Shown here: positions 9,717-18,308 of the stretch, in pieces
Layout: each line of letters opens with the position of its first letter
How positions within the stretch are numbered: position 1 is the stretch's first letter
Assembly: GCA_028277985.1 (NCBI GenBank)
Contig: JANQFG010000069.1
Location: forward strand, 1 to 64,000
DNA length: 64,000 nt
Source: a bacterium
Lineage (GTDB): Bacteria > Desulfobacterota > DSWW01
Reading direction: 5' to 3'
Position numbers and translations under genes: made by a program
Notes under the pieces: model-generated
The model's database searches: none
Seen by the model: only the letters and a program-made list of their open reading frames with translations
What the model was told of the DNA's origin: nothing

Positions 9717-10053
9717 TACTCATTCCTCCAGGTGAGGCATTGTGCATGGGACTTGTTCCGTTTCTCTTTGAGAACATGTCCAGCACTTGGTAGAGAGTCG
9801 GTGGCTAAGTTATCGGCAGATCCAGAGGATAGCAGTAGAAAGGGAAGGGAGGGTCTAGAGTCCTGTTTTCTGCTTCCATGGCCCTTTCTTGCCATGCGAT
9901 GGAAGATCGGGGTCTTCTTGGATTCCATAAAAGTGTTTGTGAAGTTGGGGGTGGCAAGCTCATGGAGTGGTTCTGCAGGGGAAGGGCGGCATCGCAGGGT
10001 TGGTGTCTGCCCGGAGAGATTCGGATCTAAATAGTGAAATTTATTGTATATAT
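9717..10053. other. intergenic stretch without a supported gene
   Basis: Only the ribosome site of the beta-helix gene (GGAGG about 8 bases before ATG 9716) is clear. I see no convincing reading frame, terminator or promoter in the remaining ~320 bases, which turn AT-rich just before 10054. Confidence 0.4.
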
Positions 10054-10515
10054 TCAGAAGGACGCCCGGATGGAGAGGAAGAGGCCTCGCTGGCCCTTCG
10101 AGGAGATTGCATAGAAGAACTCGCCGCCCCGGACGAGGCGGAAGGTGGTGCGTTTGGGCCGGTTGTTGCCGTGAGAAACCTCGAGTGCGAATTTCCCGTA
10201 GTTCTTTTCGATGCCGGTGTAGGTGATCCGCACCTTCAGCGAGCCGGACATCTGCAGAGACTTCTGCTCGCCCTGTGACAGCTCGAGCCCCTGGGTCTTT
10301 TTCAACCGATAGGAGGAGAACCGAAAAGAGCTCAGCTTGGCCCGGATGTCGGGCAACCGCGGGTCGACTTTGTCTCCGGTAACGGATCCCTCTATGAGCC
10401 GGACGGTTACTCGTGCTTTCTGGTTCACATCCGAGGATGCCCAGGAGGCCAGGCAGAGTATGGGCACGAGGAGAAGAAGGAGCCACTTTTGATCAAATCG
10501 GTTCATAAAGCCCAT
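10054..10515 (-). CDS. secreted protein downstream of ECF sigma/anti-sigma pair
   Basis: A 153-residue product with a hydrophobic signal (WLLLLLVPILCLASWA) and a beta-rich mature part ending GLFLSIRASF, possibly periplasmic. I do not recognise the family. ATG 10515 is preceded by AGGAGG with 9 bases spacing. It overlaps the last 23 bases of the anti-sigma gene, so it is the third gene of a sigma/anti-sigma operon and may be a sensor or effector of that stress response. Confidence 0.65.
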   Translation of the reverse strand: MGFMNRFDQKWLLLLLVPILCLASWASSDVNQKARVTVRLIEGSVTGDKVDPRLPDIRAKLSSFRFSSYRLKKTQGLELSQGEQKSLQMSGSLKVRITYTGIEKNYGKFALEVSHGNNRPKRTTFRLVRGGEFFYAISSKGQRGLFLSIRASF

Positions 10516-11011
10516 TGTTTGGGGCCTCCTCGATTACCCACAGGACGGTCGTGTCGGTCGCTTCGTTGTACAATACTACTACCGAGGATTCACCAGGGTC
10601 AACAGAATCGACGATGCACTGTGTGGCAGCGCGGGACGGGTCGATCTTGAGTATCGGGATCAGGATCGCCAGGCTCAGGACCAGCACGGTTACCATCGCA
10701 AACGCCGGCCTGGGCATCCACCCCTCGCCCCACAGCCACGCCCGAAGCCTCTTTGAAAGGGGCTCCCGGGGTCGCTCGATGGATCCTGCAATCCCCTCCC
10801 AGAGCGGGTCGAGCCTTTCCGCCTGTACGGCCTCGCTGATTTCCTCGCGGAGGGCCGCGCCGATCCGGTCCAACTCCTCCACATAGATCCTGCAGGCGGT
10901 GCAGGCTTTCAGGTGGCTTTCCAGCCGGTCCCGTTCCGCCTCTTCCAGATCGCCGTCGTGGAAGCGTTCGAGGAGCTCTCGATCCGGGTGACCTGTCTCA
11001 TGACTCGGCAT
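10493..11011 (-). CDS. anti-sigma factor with zinc-finger (zf-HC2) domain
   Basis: A 172-residue single-pass inner-membrane protein. The HLKACTACR segment (H-x3-C-x2-C) is the zinc-binding anti-sigma motif that holds ECF sigma factors. One membrane helix follows (AFAMVTVLVLSLAILIPILK), leaving about 45 periplasmic residues. I prefer ATG 11011 over GTG 11041; it overlaps the sigma gene stop by 14 bases, so the pair is translationally coupled. Probably released by proteolysis or conformational change on envelope signals, as for other members. Confidence 0.85.
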   Translation of the reverse strand: MPSHETGHPDRELLERFHDGDLEEAERDRLESHLKACTACRIYVEELDRIGAALREEISEAVQAERLDPLWEGIAGSIERPREPLSKRLRAWLWGEGWMPRPAFAMVTVLVLSLAILIPILKIDPSRAATQCIVDSVDPGESSVVVLYNEATDTTVLWVIEEAPNNGLYEPI

Positions 11012-11585
11012 CGTCCGTCTCTCCGATTTCCGACAAGGCACTTCTTAGTTTCGACCTGGCGTAGTGCAGCCTGGACATGACGGTTCCTTTGGAACATTTC
11101 ATAGTTTCTGCAATTTCGCCGTAGGAGAGCCCTTCGACTTCCCTCAGGAGAATCGTGGCTCTGTGGTCCGCAGACAGGGTACCCATCGCTTGTGAGATTC
11201 TCCGGCCGAGTTCCGCGCGCCTCAGCGCGGCCTCAGGGGCCGCCGCCTGGGACGGCGTCTGTGCACCTTGGGCCAGATCCCGTTCCTTCACGTCGTCCAT
11301 GGATATCTGCACAGGCTTTCGCCTCCTCATATGATCCAGGGCCGTATTCACGGCGATTCTGTGAATCCAGGTTCCCAGATTGCTCTCCTGCCGGAATTTT
11401 CCAAGGGAGCGGAACACCTTGATGAATACCTCCTGCAGGAGGTCCCTGCTTTCCTCTCGATCGCCGACGATCCCATAGAGGACTCCATACACCCGTTCCC
11501 TGTAAAGGTTGAACAGTTCTTGCAGGGCACCTTCCTCACCTCTCTTGCATCGTTTGATGAGGTGTGGATCACTTTGGACCACCAA
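10998..11585 (-). CDS. ECF (RpoE-like) RNA polymerase sigma factor
   Basis: A 195-residue group IV sigma factor. Region 2 is present (ESRDLLQEVFIKVFRSL and FRQESNLGTWIHRIAVN, the latter for -10 melting), joined by a linker to region 4 with the helix-turn-helix (SYGEIAETMKCSKGTVMSR). Start is TTG 11585 or the adjoining GTG 11582, both after GGGGG. It heads an overlapping operon with its anti-sigma factor and a secreted protein. Likely directs genes for envelope functions; the neighbouring lipoprotein and FecR genes are possible targets, though I found no sure recognition box. Confidence 0.92.
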   Translation of the reverse strand: MVVQSDPHLIKRCKRGEEGALQELFNLYRERVYGVLYGIVGDREESRDLLQEVFIKVFRSLGKFRQESNLGTWIHRIAVNTALDHMRRRKPVQISMDDVKERDLAQGAQTPSQAAAPEAALRRAELGRRISQAMGTLSADHRATILLREVEGLSYGEIAETMKCSKGTVMSRLHYARSKLRSALSEIGETDDAES

Positions 11586-11845
11586 GTTTTCCCCCTGCCA
11601 ATTCTACGGTCTGACCCATCGGACGATAGGAGCTCGACCCGGCACACGGTCAACTCCGAACAAGGAGGATTGTCCCCGAGCGGTGGTGGTGAGTCAAGCT
11701 TGAAGACCCACGGCAAGCCGGTTCGGGTCCATCCGTCTTCGCAGGGGACCACGGCCTTAGCCGTGGACGAATGCGCATCCTTCGAAGCTCGTTTCTGTGA
11801 GCTTCGGCGTGATGTCGCCCCAGGCCTCTTGATGGGACCATGGGC

Positions 11846-12289
11846 CTACCCGTAAGGCTCCATCTGGATCTCGAAGGTGATCCAGTCGCCTGCGTATACG
11901 TCCGCAACGGTGTACCAGAAGTCATGGTAGCCCGGCCTCGTGACCTCGATGTCCACGATCCACCAATCAAGGGCAGGATTGGGTGTATAGAAACTGAAGA
12001 AACCGGTGTGGTCCGTGAACAGCAGCCACTCCTCCCAGAGCACATCACAGCAGGTGTCGACCCAGATGGTCAGCACGACTCTGGCATCCCGAACCGGCTC
12101 CAGGGTCCAGCTGTCCAGAATGGTTCCATCGAAGGTCACGTCCGTGGCCCAAGGTTGGTCCACGACAGTTACGACTTCCCGTTCGACAATGACCGTTCCG
12201 TACCCGAGATCCTCGCCGCATGCGGTTGCCGAGAGAGAGATGAGCATCAGGATGAGGACGGCACGCGTTGTTTTTGCGGATGACCACAT
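11846..12289 (-). CDS. lipoprotein with carboxypeptidase-regulatory-like beta fold (unknown function)
   Basis: A 147-residue lipoprotein: signal AVLILMLISLSATAC gives an LSATAC lipobox. The mature part reads like a small beta-sandwich (FDGTILDSWTLEPVRDARV ... TDHTGFFSFYTP), the pattern of carboxypeptidase-regulatory or Cna-B type domains with 'G.I.D..T..PV..A.V' and a later 'T...G.F'. GGGAGGTAACGAAATG gives a clear start. Divergent from the FecR-domain gene at 12480, so the 190-base gap probably holds both promoters. Confidence 0.6.
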   Translation of the reverse strand: MWSSAKTTRAVLILMLISLSATACGEDLGYGTVIVEREVVTVVDQPWATDVTFDGTILDSWTLEPVRDARVVLTIWVDTCCDVLWEEWLLFTDHTGFFSFYTPNPALDWWIVDIEVTRPGYHDFWYTVADVYAGDWITFEIQMEPYG

Positions 12290-12479
12290 TTCGTTACCTC
12301 CCTTGGCTATGATGGTTGGGCTGTTTCCTTGAGTTCACCATCAGCTGTCCTTGTCTACCCGTTTGACGAGAGGCGGATCGCATGTATTCATCCGCCCTCG
12401 CCCGGGTGAATATTCCGGGACGGACTCCCGTCTAACGGAACAGTGCAGAGAAAATCGGAGAACACAGGAAGGAGAAGCC

Positions 12480-14249
12480 ATGTACCGACCCAAGCGAAAA
12501 AACCCATGGCTGACGGCGGTTTTCCTTGTGACGAGCGGTCTGATTCTGCTCGGCTCCTCCGCGGCGACTTCGGAGATCTTCTACGGAGGACACCTGAGCG
12601 TGGTGGAAGGGTCGGTCTCCATACAGTCGCCCACGGATGAAGCTCTCAGCCCGGCGGAAATGAACCTTCTGGTCGAAGAAGGCACCCGGCTTCTGAGTGC
12701 CAGCGACAGCCGGGCCGAGATTCGGCTCTCAGGGAACGACGTTCTGAGGATCTGGGATGATACGGAAGTGGATTTCGTGGGACTTGAAGGATCCGTAGAG
12801 GTGTGGATGAGGGCAGGGAGCGTCTATGTCCGCACCAGCCCGGATCGAAGCGAGGACTGCGGCATGAAGGTCGTCACCCCGACATCCACCGTCTGTGTCA
12901 CCGGGGGTACCATTCTGAGAGTCGATGTCGAGGATGAGAGGCGCACACGGGTTTCGGTCCTCGAGGGCCATGCCGAGGTCTTCTTTGAACGCGAATCGGT
13001 TGGACTTGGTTCCGCACAAACAGCAACCGTCGCTGTTTCCGGGATATACGGACCGATCCGGTTCCGGATGGACCATCGGGATCGCTTTATCGAATGGTGC
13101 AGCGAAAGGGATGAAGTGCTTGGGAGCCCAGGTGGGCATCCGCATCTGCCGGTAGACGTCCCTGCGGCTCGCGAGCTGGATGACCATGGTTCCTGGGTTT
13201 ACGCGCCGGAGGTCAAACTGCATGTGTGGAGGCCCCGGGTCGTGGTTGGATGGAGTCCGTACCATCATGGCCGGTGGACCTGGTCCATCCGGTACGGCTG
13301 GTTCTGGGTCTCTTATGAGCCATGGGGCTGGGTACCTTATCACTACGGGTCATGGAGCTGGTATGCCCGCTGCGGATGGGTCTGGGTGCCCGGAGCCGTC
13401 TGGCACGGTGCAAGGGTGAATTGGGTCGTCTGCGGGGATTACATCGGATGGCGGCCATTGCTGTACGGCCACAACCACATCACGGTAAAGGTCCCTGCGA
13501 GACACCATCGGTATCACTATGTGCACAAAACTTCGATCAGGAGCACCCACAGGAGGATCGTGAAGCTCGAAAAGGGATACGTGAAGCGACACAAGATTGT
13601 TTCTGTAAGAACTCCCACCTCGATCGTTGGAGCGAAAAAGGTTGTGAGGAGGCAGCCGGAAAGGCCGGCCGTCAAGCGAACGTACGGGCAACGGCTGCAA
13701 AAGAGGGCCGTGCAGGGCGAAAGAAATCCAAAGGATCGAATCTCCTACAGATCCGGAAGGGGAGATCCTCCGAAAACTCGCTCGAGCGCAGCAGCAGTGT
13801 CCGGACGGCGGGGAGATCAGGGCAAGAAGCTACACAGTGCTTCCGTATCTCCCCAACAAGGGAGCAAGCGATACCAAGGTTCTGTGTCTCCCAAACGGGT
13901 GACGAAGAAATACCAGGGTTCCGTAGTACCCAAACAGGGGAGGAAGAAATACCAGGGTTCCGTATCTTCCAAACAGGGGGGCAAGAGGTATCTTGACCGG
14001 GGTCCTTCGGGCAGCCCGCCGAGGGCGGTCAAGAGACCTTCCGGGCAGCACCGAAAGTCCGACATCAGGGGGCAGACGAACGAGGGGAAGCGAAGGATCT
14101 CCAAGCCCCGGGCATCTTACCGGTCCCCACCGAGGTCCGGCCAAGTCCCCTCCAAGTCGTTCCGGTCCGGAAGAACCAAGAGCATGGCCCCCAGCCGAGG
14201 ATCCGCCTCCCGGGGCCGTGTACATGCGGGTCCGCGGAGCCGCCGATAG
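12480..14249 (+). CDS. FecR-domain, Trp-rich (DUF6600-like) envelope protein with basic repeat tail
   Basis: A 589-residue product. After a signal peptide (WLTAVFLVTSGLILLGSSAA) comes a FecR-type domain (SVVEGSVSIQSP ... VLRIWDDTEVDF ... TPTSTVCVTGGTILRVDV), then a Trp/Tyr-rich section with repeated WGW/YGSW motifs, typical of DUF6600-type envelope proteins, and a long Lys/Arg/Ser tail. The tail contains four 13-residue repeats (YQGSVSPKRVTKK type). ATG 12480 follows AAGGAG; earlier in-frame starts lack one. FecR domains bind peptidoglycan-associated or sensory partners. The basic tail could bind acidic polymer such as LPS or teichoic-like glycans. Confidence 0.75.
   Translation: MYRPKRKNPWLTAVFLVTSGLILLGSSAATSEIFYGGHLSVVEGSVSIQSPTDEALSPAEMNLLVEEGTRLLSASDSRAEIRLSGNDVLRIWDDTEVDFVGLEGSVEVWMRAGSVYVRTSPDRSEDCGMKVVTPTSTVCVTGGTILRVDVEDERRTRVSVLEGHAEVFFERESVGLGSAQTATVAVSGIYGPIRFRMDHRDRFIEWCSERDEVLGSPGGHPHLPVDVPAARELDDHGSWVYAPEVKLHVWRPRVVVGWSPYHHGRWTWSIRYGWFWVSYEPWGWVPYHYGSWSWYARCGWVWVPGAVWHGARVNWVVCGDYIGWRPLLYGHNHITVKVPARHHRYHYVHKTSIRSTHRRIVKLEKGYVKRHKIVSVRTPTSIVGAKKVVRRQPERPAVKRTYGQRLQKRAVQGERNPKDRISYRSGRGDPPKTRSSAAAVSGRRGDQGKKLHSASVSPQQGSKRYQGSVSPKRVTKKYQGSVVPKQGRKKYQGSVSSKQGGKRYLDRGPSGSPPRAVKRPSGQHRKSDIRGQTNEGKRRISKPRASYRSPPRSGQVPSKSFRSGRTKSMAPSRGSASRGRVHAGPRSRR
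13833..13988 (+). repeat. four tandem 39-bp units inside the FecR-domain gene
   Basis: Units start at 13833, 13872, 13911 and 13950, each exactly 39 bp (13 codons). Translated units: HSASVSPQQGSKR, YQGSVSPKRVTKK, YQGSVVPKQGRKK, YQGSVSSKQGGKR. Likely to vary in copy number. Confidence 0.85.
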
Positions 14250-14263
14250 CCTGTTTCGTATGG

Positions 14264-14659
14264 TCAGGCGAAGACGTGCATCATCGATTGGAGGTTGAGG
14301 TACTCGTAGAGTCGTACGATTCGTCCGTCCTCCACGTAGATAATGAGACAAAGGGGTACCGCAAGCTCTTCGCCGGACGCGAGCTCACCCATGATCCTGC
14401 ACCTTTGGACGAAGCCACCCTGAAAGAATTCGCGTGACTCGACATCGTAGTGCAGATCCTTCACTTTCTCGTGGAAGATGCGGACCATGTTGAGGATCAT
14501 CTCCAGGCCCTGGGTCTCGGGCATGAAATTCATCCAATACTCGACGTCCGGAGCATACGCCTGCCGCACCGCATCGATGTCCTCGCGCTCGATCGCGGCG
14601 AAAAATCGATTCGCGAGTTCATCCATGTCCCTGTGTGCTTCTTCTGTAGGGTTCGTCAT
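14264..14659 (-). CDS. SnoaL/NTF2-like cone-fold protein
   Basis: A 131-residue protein of the SnoaL/ketosteroid-isomerase-like fold: helix-rich N-terminus (MDELANRFFAAIEREDIDAV), then YAPDVEYWMNF, and strands ending GRIVRLYEYLN. Members are small enzymes or binding proteins for cyclic ketones and other hydrophobic compounds; no catalytic residues can be fixed here. GGAGGAGAACCCACATG gives the start. It is the last gene of the TetR-AOR-SnoaL operon, 29 bases after the second SnoaL protein. Confidence 0.75.
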   Translation of the reverse strand: MTNPTEEAHRDMDELANRFFAAIEREDIDAVRQAYAPDVEYWMNFMPETQGLEMILNMVRIFHEKVKDLHYDVESREFFQGGFVQRCRIMGELASGEELAVPLCLIIYVEDGRIVRLYEYLNLQSMMHVFA

Positions 14660-14688
14660 GTGGGTTCTCCTCCTCCAGGGTGAGGCCC

Positions 14689-15168
14689 CTATCGCTGCAG
14701 CCGGCCCGGATGGCCGGGGTGAACGGATATCGGGCTATTGGCACCCGTTTGAAAACTCTCCGGTTCAATACTGCCGATACCCACAACTTCTCGTTGAGCG
14801 AACAACCAGCCCTCGTCGGTTCGTTCGAGGCGGTCGACCCATCGACCCCAGTAGTGCAGGGGTTCGTCGGTACCGGCCATGCGATGAAAGGCATAGACAT
14901 AAGACATAGCCGTTGCCTGATCGCCATCCAGGCTTATGCTTGTGTTGGTGAGGTGATGACTTGTGGCTGAAAACATGGAGAGTATTACCGACAGTACATC
15001 AGAGATCTCCTTCCGTCCGCGGAATGTCCCCCAGTACTCCCCTATGCCGTCTTCCGTATAGCAGGCCGCCGCTCCTTCAGGGTCATTGGCGTCGATACGA
15101 TCTGCATAGCGGACCATCAGCTGTTGAATGGCATGAACATCCAGTAATTCCTGAAGGGCTTTCTCCAT
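14689..15168 (-). CDS. SnoaL-like protein
   Basis: A 159-residue SnoaL-like protein: IQQLMVRYADRIDANDPEG is the usual helix before 'FTEDG' (here CYTEDGIGEYWGTFRGRKEI), and HHLTNTSISLDGDQATAMS is the typical beta hairpin. ATG 15168 is directly behind AAGGAGGAGGAA; longer starts in frame have none. Sits 20 bases downstream of the AOR gene and upstream of a second SnoaL gene, so both probably act on a substrate or product of that oxidoreductase, for instance hydration, isomerisation or sequestration. Confidence 0.8.
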   Translation of the reverse strand: MEKALQELLDVHAIQQLMVRYADRIDANDPEGAAACYTEDGIGEYWGTFRGRKEISDVLSVILSMFSATSHHLTNTSISLDGDQATAMSYVYAFHRMAGTDEPLHYWGRWVDRLERTDEGWLFAQREVVGIGSIEPESFQTGANSPISVHPGHPGRLQR

Positions 15169-15188
15169 TTCCTCCTCCTTTTCAAGTA

Positions 15189-17138
15189 TTACGCAAGGAA
15201 ACCTTCCGCCTCCATCGTTCCAGCCACATCGGCCAGATCGAGCGCTTCCAGAGTGGTCTTCTTCTGCAGCCCGGTCTTCATGTCCCACCCCCGGAGAGAA
15301 TAGAACTCATCCTTCATTTCTTCGAATTGCTTTCGATCGACGACGAGGCCCTGCCTTGAGATCGTCTGACCATCCTTTCCCGGTATCAGGGCCTCCGGAT
15401 TGCCGAGTGCTTCCATCTGCGAGGCGGGACTGGAGAACTCATATTCATCGAGAGCGTCACCGGCTCTCCCTTGCCACCCCTCCCTGATCAAGATGGCCCG
15501 CTGGAGATTGAATACCCGTGCGCCAATGCGATAGAGACCCTCTTCATCCACTTCTGTTCCCGTTACTGCCGAACAGATCTGGCTCTCAAGAGTCGGGTCG
15601 CCCACATGGTCAGCCGTGGCCTCCGAGTACATGATCGGCCAGTTGAAATCACACAGGATCAGAGATTCCTTGGCATGCTGACGGTCCTGGATCTTGGCGG
15701 CCGCCAGGGCCTTGCCCTCCCAGGTGGAGAAGTCTGCGGCCAGCTCGCTTCCCCAGAACCGTTCAGCGATTGCCCGCAGGATAGGGGTCGTGACTCCCGG
15801 CTTCTCCGGTTTATGGATCTCGTTGAGCGACCATCGCATGACCACCGTGACGACTTCATGAAGCTGTTGTATCGCGAGCCTGGGCTCCATGGCATGGAAC
15901 AGTCCTGTAGTCAGATAGGCTCTGGGTCCGTAAAAGGGCCGGTGATCGTGTCGATTGATGAAGTCTCCAGTCAGGTTCTGAGCTTCTCTGCCCAGGGTCT
16001 TGGCTGCCTTCTGAGTTCCTTGTGCCAGGATATCCCCAATGCCCTCTCGGTATGATATTTTCTTCACGAGGGCGTCGATGAACTCCATGCTGCCCAACTT
16101 TGACAGGGGGAGGCCGGTTTCCTCTTCGGTCAAAATCCCTGCATCACGACAAAGGACAATCCACAGGAGCAGCGGTTCCATGACATGGGTGTCGAGGCCA
16201 TAATCATCACAGAGCTGGGCAGCCAGAAAGGGGACATCCGTGGATTCACCGTAGTGAATATTTGCCCAGACCATGTAGAAGTAGGAGGATGCGCACATGA
16301 ACTTGCCTTTTTGTCCGCTATCCATCCGGTAATTCCTGCGAATACACTTGTGTCCGGCGCAGCTGTAACACACGTCCCTTGATGTCTTCTCCAGCGTGTT
16401 CGAATCGCGAAAGGGGATGACACCGGAGACGAATTCCTCGTCCAGACCCGACATGATGGCAAGAGACCGTTCTTTGAGTGCGAGCAGCCGTTTCGCATCT
16501 GCCGGCACGACCTTCCTGTCCCCCTTGACGGCGATGGCCTTCAAGTTCTTTGCGCCCATTACGGCCGCCAATCCGCCGGACCCGCTGGCGTTCTTGTCGG
16601 CAATCAGGTTCGCAAAGGCGACCCTGTTTTCACCTGCAGGCCCGATGGCAACCACGTTGACGGTCTTGCCCAACTCTCCCTTCAATGTCTCCCGGCAGGT
16701 AATCGCGCCCTGACCGCTCAAATGATCGGCCCTTCTTATCTCCACCCCATCACGGGTGATCCAGAGATAGACCGGCCCTTCCGCCTGGCCGGAGACCACC
16801 AGCCCGTCATACCCTGCGCGTTTCAGTTGGGCGCCCCAGTTTCCGCCGAGATTGGCGTAGGAGAAAGTGTCATGCAGAGGCGACTTGCCGCAAACCTGCC
16901 AGCGTGAACCGCAGAAGCCCGTGGTTGCGGTCACCGGGCCGGTGATGAAGATCAACCGGTTTTCCGGGTCGAAAGGGGATATGTCGGGAGGAACCTGATC
17001 CCAGTATATCTTTGCGGCAATCCCTCTGCCTCCAAGGAAAAGGGGGGAGTAGCTCTCGGTCGGGGTCTCTTGAACGCTTCCGGTAGAGAGGTCTACCGTC
17101 AGGATCCGTCCGGCATATCCGTTTGCGAATTCCTCCAT
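15189..17138 (-). CDS. aor: tungsten-type aldehyde:ferredoxin oxidoreductase
   Basis: A 649-residue full-length member of the AOR family, which oxidises aldehydes to acids with ferredoxin (or runs in reverse) using a tungstopterin and one 4Fe-4S cluster. N-terminal GYAGRILTVDLSTGSV and FLGGRGIAAKI are family hallmarks; the cluster Cys are in DVCYSCAGHKC (about residue 275-285) with a fourth likely in LILCDFNWP. Other members of this family act on benzaldehydes or acyl-CoA derivatives, so the substrate is open. AGGAGGTTCACATG sets the start. It is between its TetR regulator and two SnoaL genes; a role in aldehyde or cyclic-ketone handling follows. Confidence 0.9.
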   Translation of the reverse strand: MEEFANGYAGRILTVDLSTGSVQETPTESYSPLFLGGRGIAAKIYWDQVPPDISPFDPENRLIFITGPVTATTGFCGSRWQVCGKSPLHDTFSYANLGGNWGAQLKRAGYDGLVVSGQAEGPVYLWITRDGVEIRRADHLSGQGAITCRETLKGELGKTVNVVAIGPAGENRVAFANLIADKNASGSGGLAAVMGAKNLKAIAVKGDRKVVPADAKRLLALKERSLAIMSGLDEEFVSGVIPFRDSNTLEKTSRDVCYSCAGHKCIRRNYRMDSGQKGKFMCASSYFYMVWANIHYGESTDVPFLAAQLCDDYGLDTHVMEPLLLWIVLCRDAGILTEEETGLPLSKLGSMEFIDALVKKISYREGIGDILAQGTQKAAKTLGREAQNLTGDFINRHDHRPFYGPRAYLTTGLFHAMEPRLAIQQLHEVVTVVMRWSLNEIHKPEKPGVTTPILRAIAERFWGSELAADFSTWEGKALAAAKIQDRQHAKESLILCDFNWPIMYSEATADHVGDPTLESQICSAVTGTEVDEEGLYRIGARVFNLQRAILIREGWQGRAGDALDEYEFSSPASQMEALGNPEALIPGKDGQTISRQGLVVDRKQFEEMKDEFYSLRGWDMKTGLQKKTTLEALDLADVAGTMEAEGFLA

Positions 17139-17150
17139 GTGAACCTCCTG

Positions 17151-17768
17151 TTACGAGTTCTTCCCACGACCCTGTTCCTCTTGGACCAGGATTTCATCCA
17201 GCAGCACTTTCTCAAGAGATGCTGCGGTTGCGCTCGGCGTGAGGGTCGTGCTCGTGATCATGTATATGATGAAACCGTCCAGGGCAGCCATCAGAGTCCA
17301 GGAGCGGCATCGAGCGTCATGGGGCCGAAGCTCTCCTGCTTTGACCCCAAGCTCGAGCATCGACTCGAAAAAGGAGGCCACTGCTGAGGCGTACTCTTCC
17401 ATGGGGGGCCACAGTTCGCGCCTCGAAACGACCTTGACCATGGAGAGAAAGGTGAAAGCCGTCTCGTCCGTGTGTTCATCCCAGTGGGCGAGATAGTCTC
17501 GGATATACTCCCGCAATCCCTCTGTGGGACTTCGGTTCTGTCTGCTCTTTTCCATCATCTGCAGAATGGGTTCCATGAAGCGGTTGTTCACATACTGCAG
17601 GATCTCATCCTTGCTATTGAAATGATGGTACAGTCCCCCTTTGGTCAGCCCGGCCCGTTTGGCAATGGCCTCCATGGAGGCCCCTTCGTAGCCTTTGTCC
17701 AAAAAGACCTCCACGGCTGCCTCGATGATGGCCTGCATCCGCTCTTCTTTTGGCTCTTTCCTGGTCAT
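17151..17768 (-). CDS. TetR-family transcriptional repressor of the AOR operon
   Basis: A 205-residue TetR regulator. The helix-turn-helix is intact (ASMEAIAKRAGLTKGGLYHHFNSKDEIL). The C-terminal half is the ligand pocket and dimer interface, unrecognised by specific ligand. It leads the operon with 12 bases to the aor start. A 21-bp inverted repeat 28 bases before its ATG is a strong operator candidate, so it probably represses itself, aor and both SnoaL genes until a ligand (likely the aldehyde, acyl-CoA or ketone substrate) binds. Confidence 0.9.
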   Translation of the reverse strand: MTRKEPKEERMQAIIEAAVEVFLDKGYEGASMEAIAKRAGLTKGGLYHHFNSKDEILQYVNNRFMEPILQMMEKSRQNRSPTEGLREYIRDYLAHWDEHTDETAFTFLSMVKVVSRRELWPPMEEYASAVASFFESMLELGVKAGELRPHDARCRSWTLMAALDGFIIYMITSTTLTPSATAASLEKVLLDEILVQEEQGRGKNS

Positions 17769-17795
17769 TTCCTCGCTCGATTGCCCGGTTAGTTA

Positions 17796-17816
17796 ACATA
17801 CCGACCGTCGGTATGT
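17796..17816 (-). promoter_or_regulatory. TetR operator, 21-bp inverted repeat
   Basis: Arms ACATACCGAC and GTCGGTATGT flank a single central base, a perfect 10-bp palindrome on each side. It lies 28 bases upstream of the tetR ATG, where binding would block the operon promoter. Arms containing ACCG/CGGT are usual for TetR-family boxes. Confidence 0.85.
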
Positions 17817-18308
17817 AAGAATTTCGCCGATTTTCTCACCTGTGTCAAGGACTTTTTGGAGACCTCGGCCTGCAACTGGGCGGCAGCCGTTCGGAACGAT
17901 CTTTGAGAGCTTCGGCTGATCCGAGCAAGCGAATCTCGTTATTGAAACCGCAGCGGAAGGAGGTGCCGATCCGCGTCCGGCCCGGTGACCAAGGCCGGAA
18001 ATCCGCCCACACGGTTCTCGACCGATTCCCCGGAGGGCCTCTGTCTCAGGGGTACGGTCTTGGGCCTGGTCTAAGTGTTCTGAATGTAATGGTTTTCTAT
18101 AGAATTGAAGGCGGATTCGGAGATGAACGTGAGGCAAAGCATGGATCTAGAGTGAGCCTCTGATCCGCGATCCACCCGGTCCATCGTAGGTGCCTGTCCC
18201 TGGAGCCGAAATTGCATCCCCTTGACGTTCTTCAGGATTTCTCGACGCGATCGTAACAGGATTCCGCACCAACCTTGAACACGATCCAGGGAAAGGAGCT
18301 TACCGGAC
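17817..18308. other. intergenic region, tetR promoter side to beta-helix lipoprotein
   Basis: Minus-strand TTGACA (17848-17843) is a good -35, but no good -10 is evident at the proper spacing. The remaining ~450 bases hold no supported gene. AAAGGAG just before 18309 is the ribosome site of the next gene. Confidence 0.4.

Noticed and set aside
11749-11766. Hairpin CCACGGC-CTTA-GCCGTGG considered as part of a riboswitch or terminator upstream of the ECF sigma gene
   Set aside because: There is no T-run and none of the GEMM (c-di-GMP), cobalamin or molybdenum-cofactor riboswitch cores can be aligned; it is probably incidental.
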